From an uncultured Lachnospiraceae bacterium (GTDB lineage: Bacteria > Bacillota > Clostridia > Lachnospirales > Lachnospiraceae), in contig CAMEDC010000022.1 in NCBI GenBank assembly GCA_945913255.1, positions 1-50,332 on the forward strand: DNA of 50,332 bases, in the 5' to 3' direction. Under the pieces are notes generated by a model. The model was not told where the DNA came from. It ran no database searches and was given only the letters and a program-made list of their open reading frames with translations. Every line of letters begins with the position of its first letter. Within the stretch, counting starts at the first letter, position 1. The position numbers and the translations under genes were made by a program. This document shows, piece after piece, positions 50,325 through 50,332 of this stretch.

Positions 50325-50332
50325 GATAATTG

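Overview
The window looks like the chromosome of a low-to-mid GC Firmicute, most likely a gut Lachnospiraceae. The evidence is strong AGGAGG ribosome-binding sites, a clostridial-type conjugative element with Maff2, PrgI and PcfB proteins, the paired glgC/glgD genes, and SpoVG. I ran no database search; family names come from reading the proteins.

Region 1 (1 to about 22.7-23.1 kb, minus strand) is the transfer half of an integrative conjugative element (ICE) and runs off the left edge. Reading 5' to 3' on the minus strand it holds a long structured leader with mini-ORFs, a ParM-like actin ATPase and its probable partner, tiny ORFs, a lipoprotein, a 1792-residue sortase-anchored thioester/Cna-B adhesin, a small XRE regulator, a DUF5688 protein, a 47-residue ORF, a RadC-like JAB protein and a toprim protein. 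Next come a block of 32-bp hairpin repeats and a candidate oriT, a hypothetical protein, MobC, a MobA/VirD2-type relaxase, two hypothetical proteins, PcfB, the VirD4 coupling protein, a Maff2 pilin-like protein, a VirB6-like protein, DUF4313, PrgI and VirB4. No integrase lies in the window, so it should be beyond the left edge. Four intrinsic terminators each sit just upstream of a gene in this array. The leader upstream of parM contains three mutually complementary segments that read as a terminator/antiterminator switch; this is the most interesting feature I found.

Region 2 (23.1-32.0 kb) is chromosomal. It has a GT39-type membrane glycosyltransferase with a near-consensus promoter, a convergent membrane protein (DUF6056-like) behind a 2-keto-3-deoxygluconate kinase-like gene, an unlisted 33-residue protein gene preceded by a perfect 10-bp hairpin, and mfd and pth. 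The pth promoter overlaps the upstream terminator.

Region 3 (32.1-41.7 kb, minus strand) is a carbohydrate utilisation operon, probably for pectin or rhamnogalacturonan oligosaccharides. It encodes an LplA-type binding lipoprotein, two permeases, a propeller protein resembling rhamnogalacturonan lyases, an unassigned (alpha/alpha)6-type glycosidase and a GH28 enzyme. None of the three enzymes has a signal peptide, so breakdown is probably intracellular after import; the transporter ATPase is not encoded here.

Region 4 (41.9-50.3 kb) is housekeeping: spoVG, glgD and glgC on the minus strand, then murC, a DnaD-domain protein, a DnaC/DnaI-like helicase loader and a long ribose-phosphate pyrophosphokinase on the plus strand. 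Between murC and dnaD lies a cluster of seven DnaA-box-like 9-mers, two of which form the arms of the murC terminator. The right edge holds the 3' end of a broken gene, possibly an amidohydrolase, next to short direct repeats.
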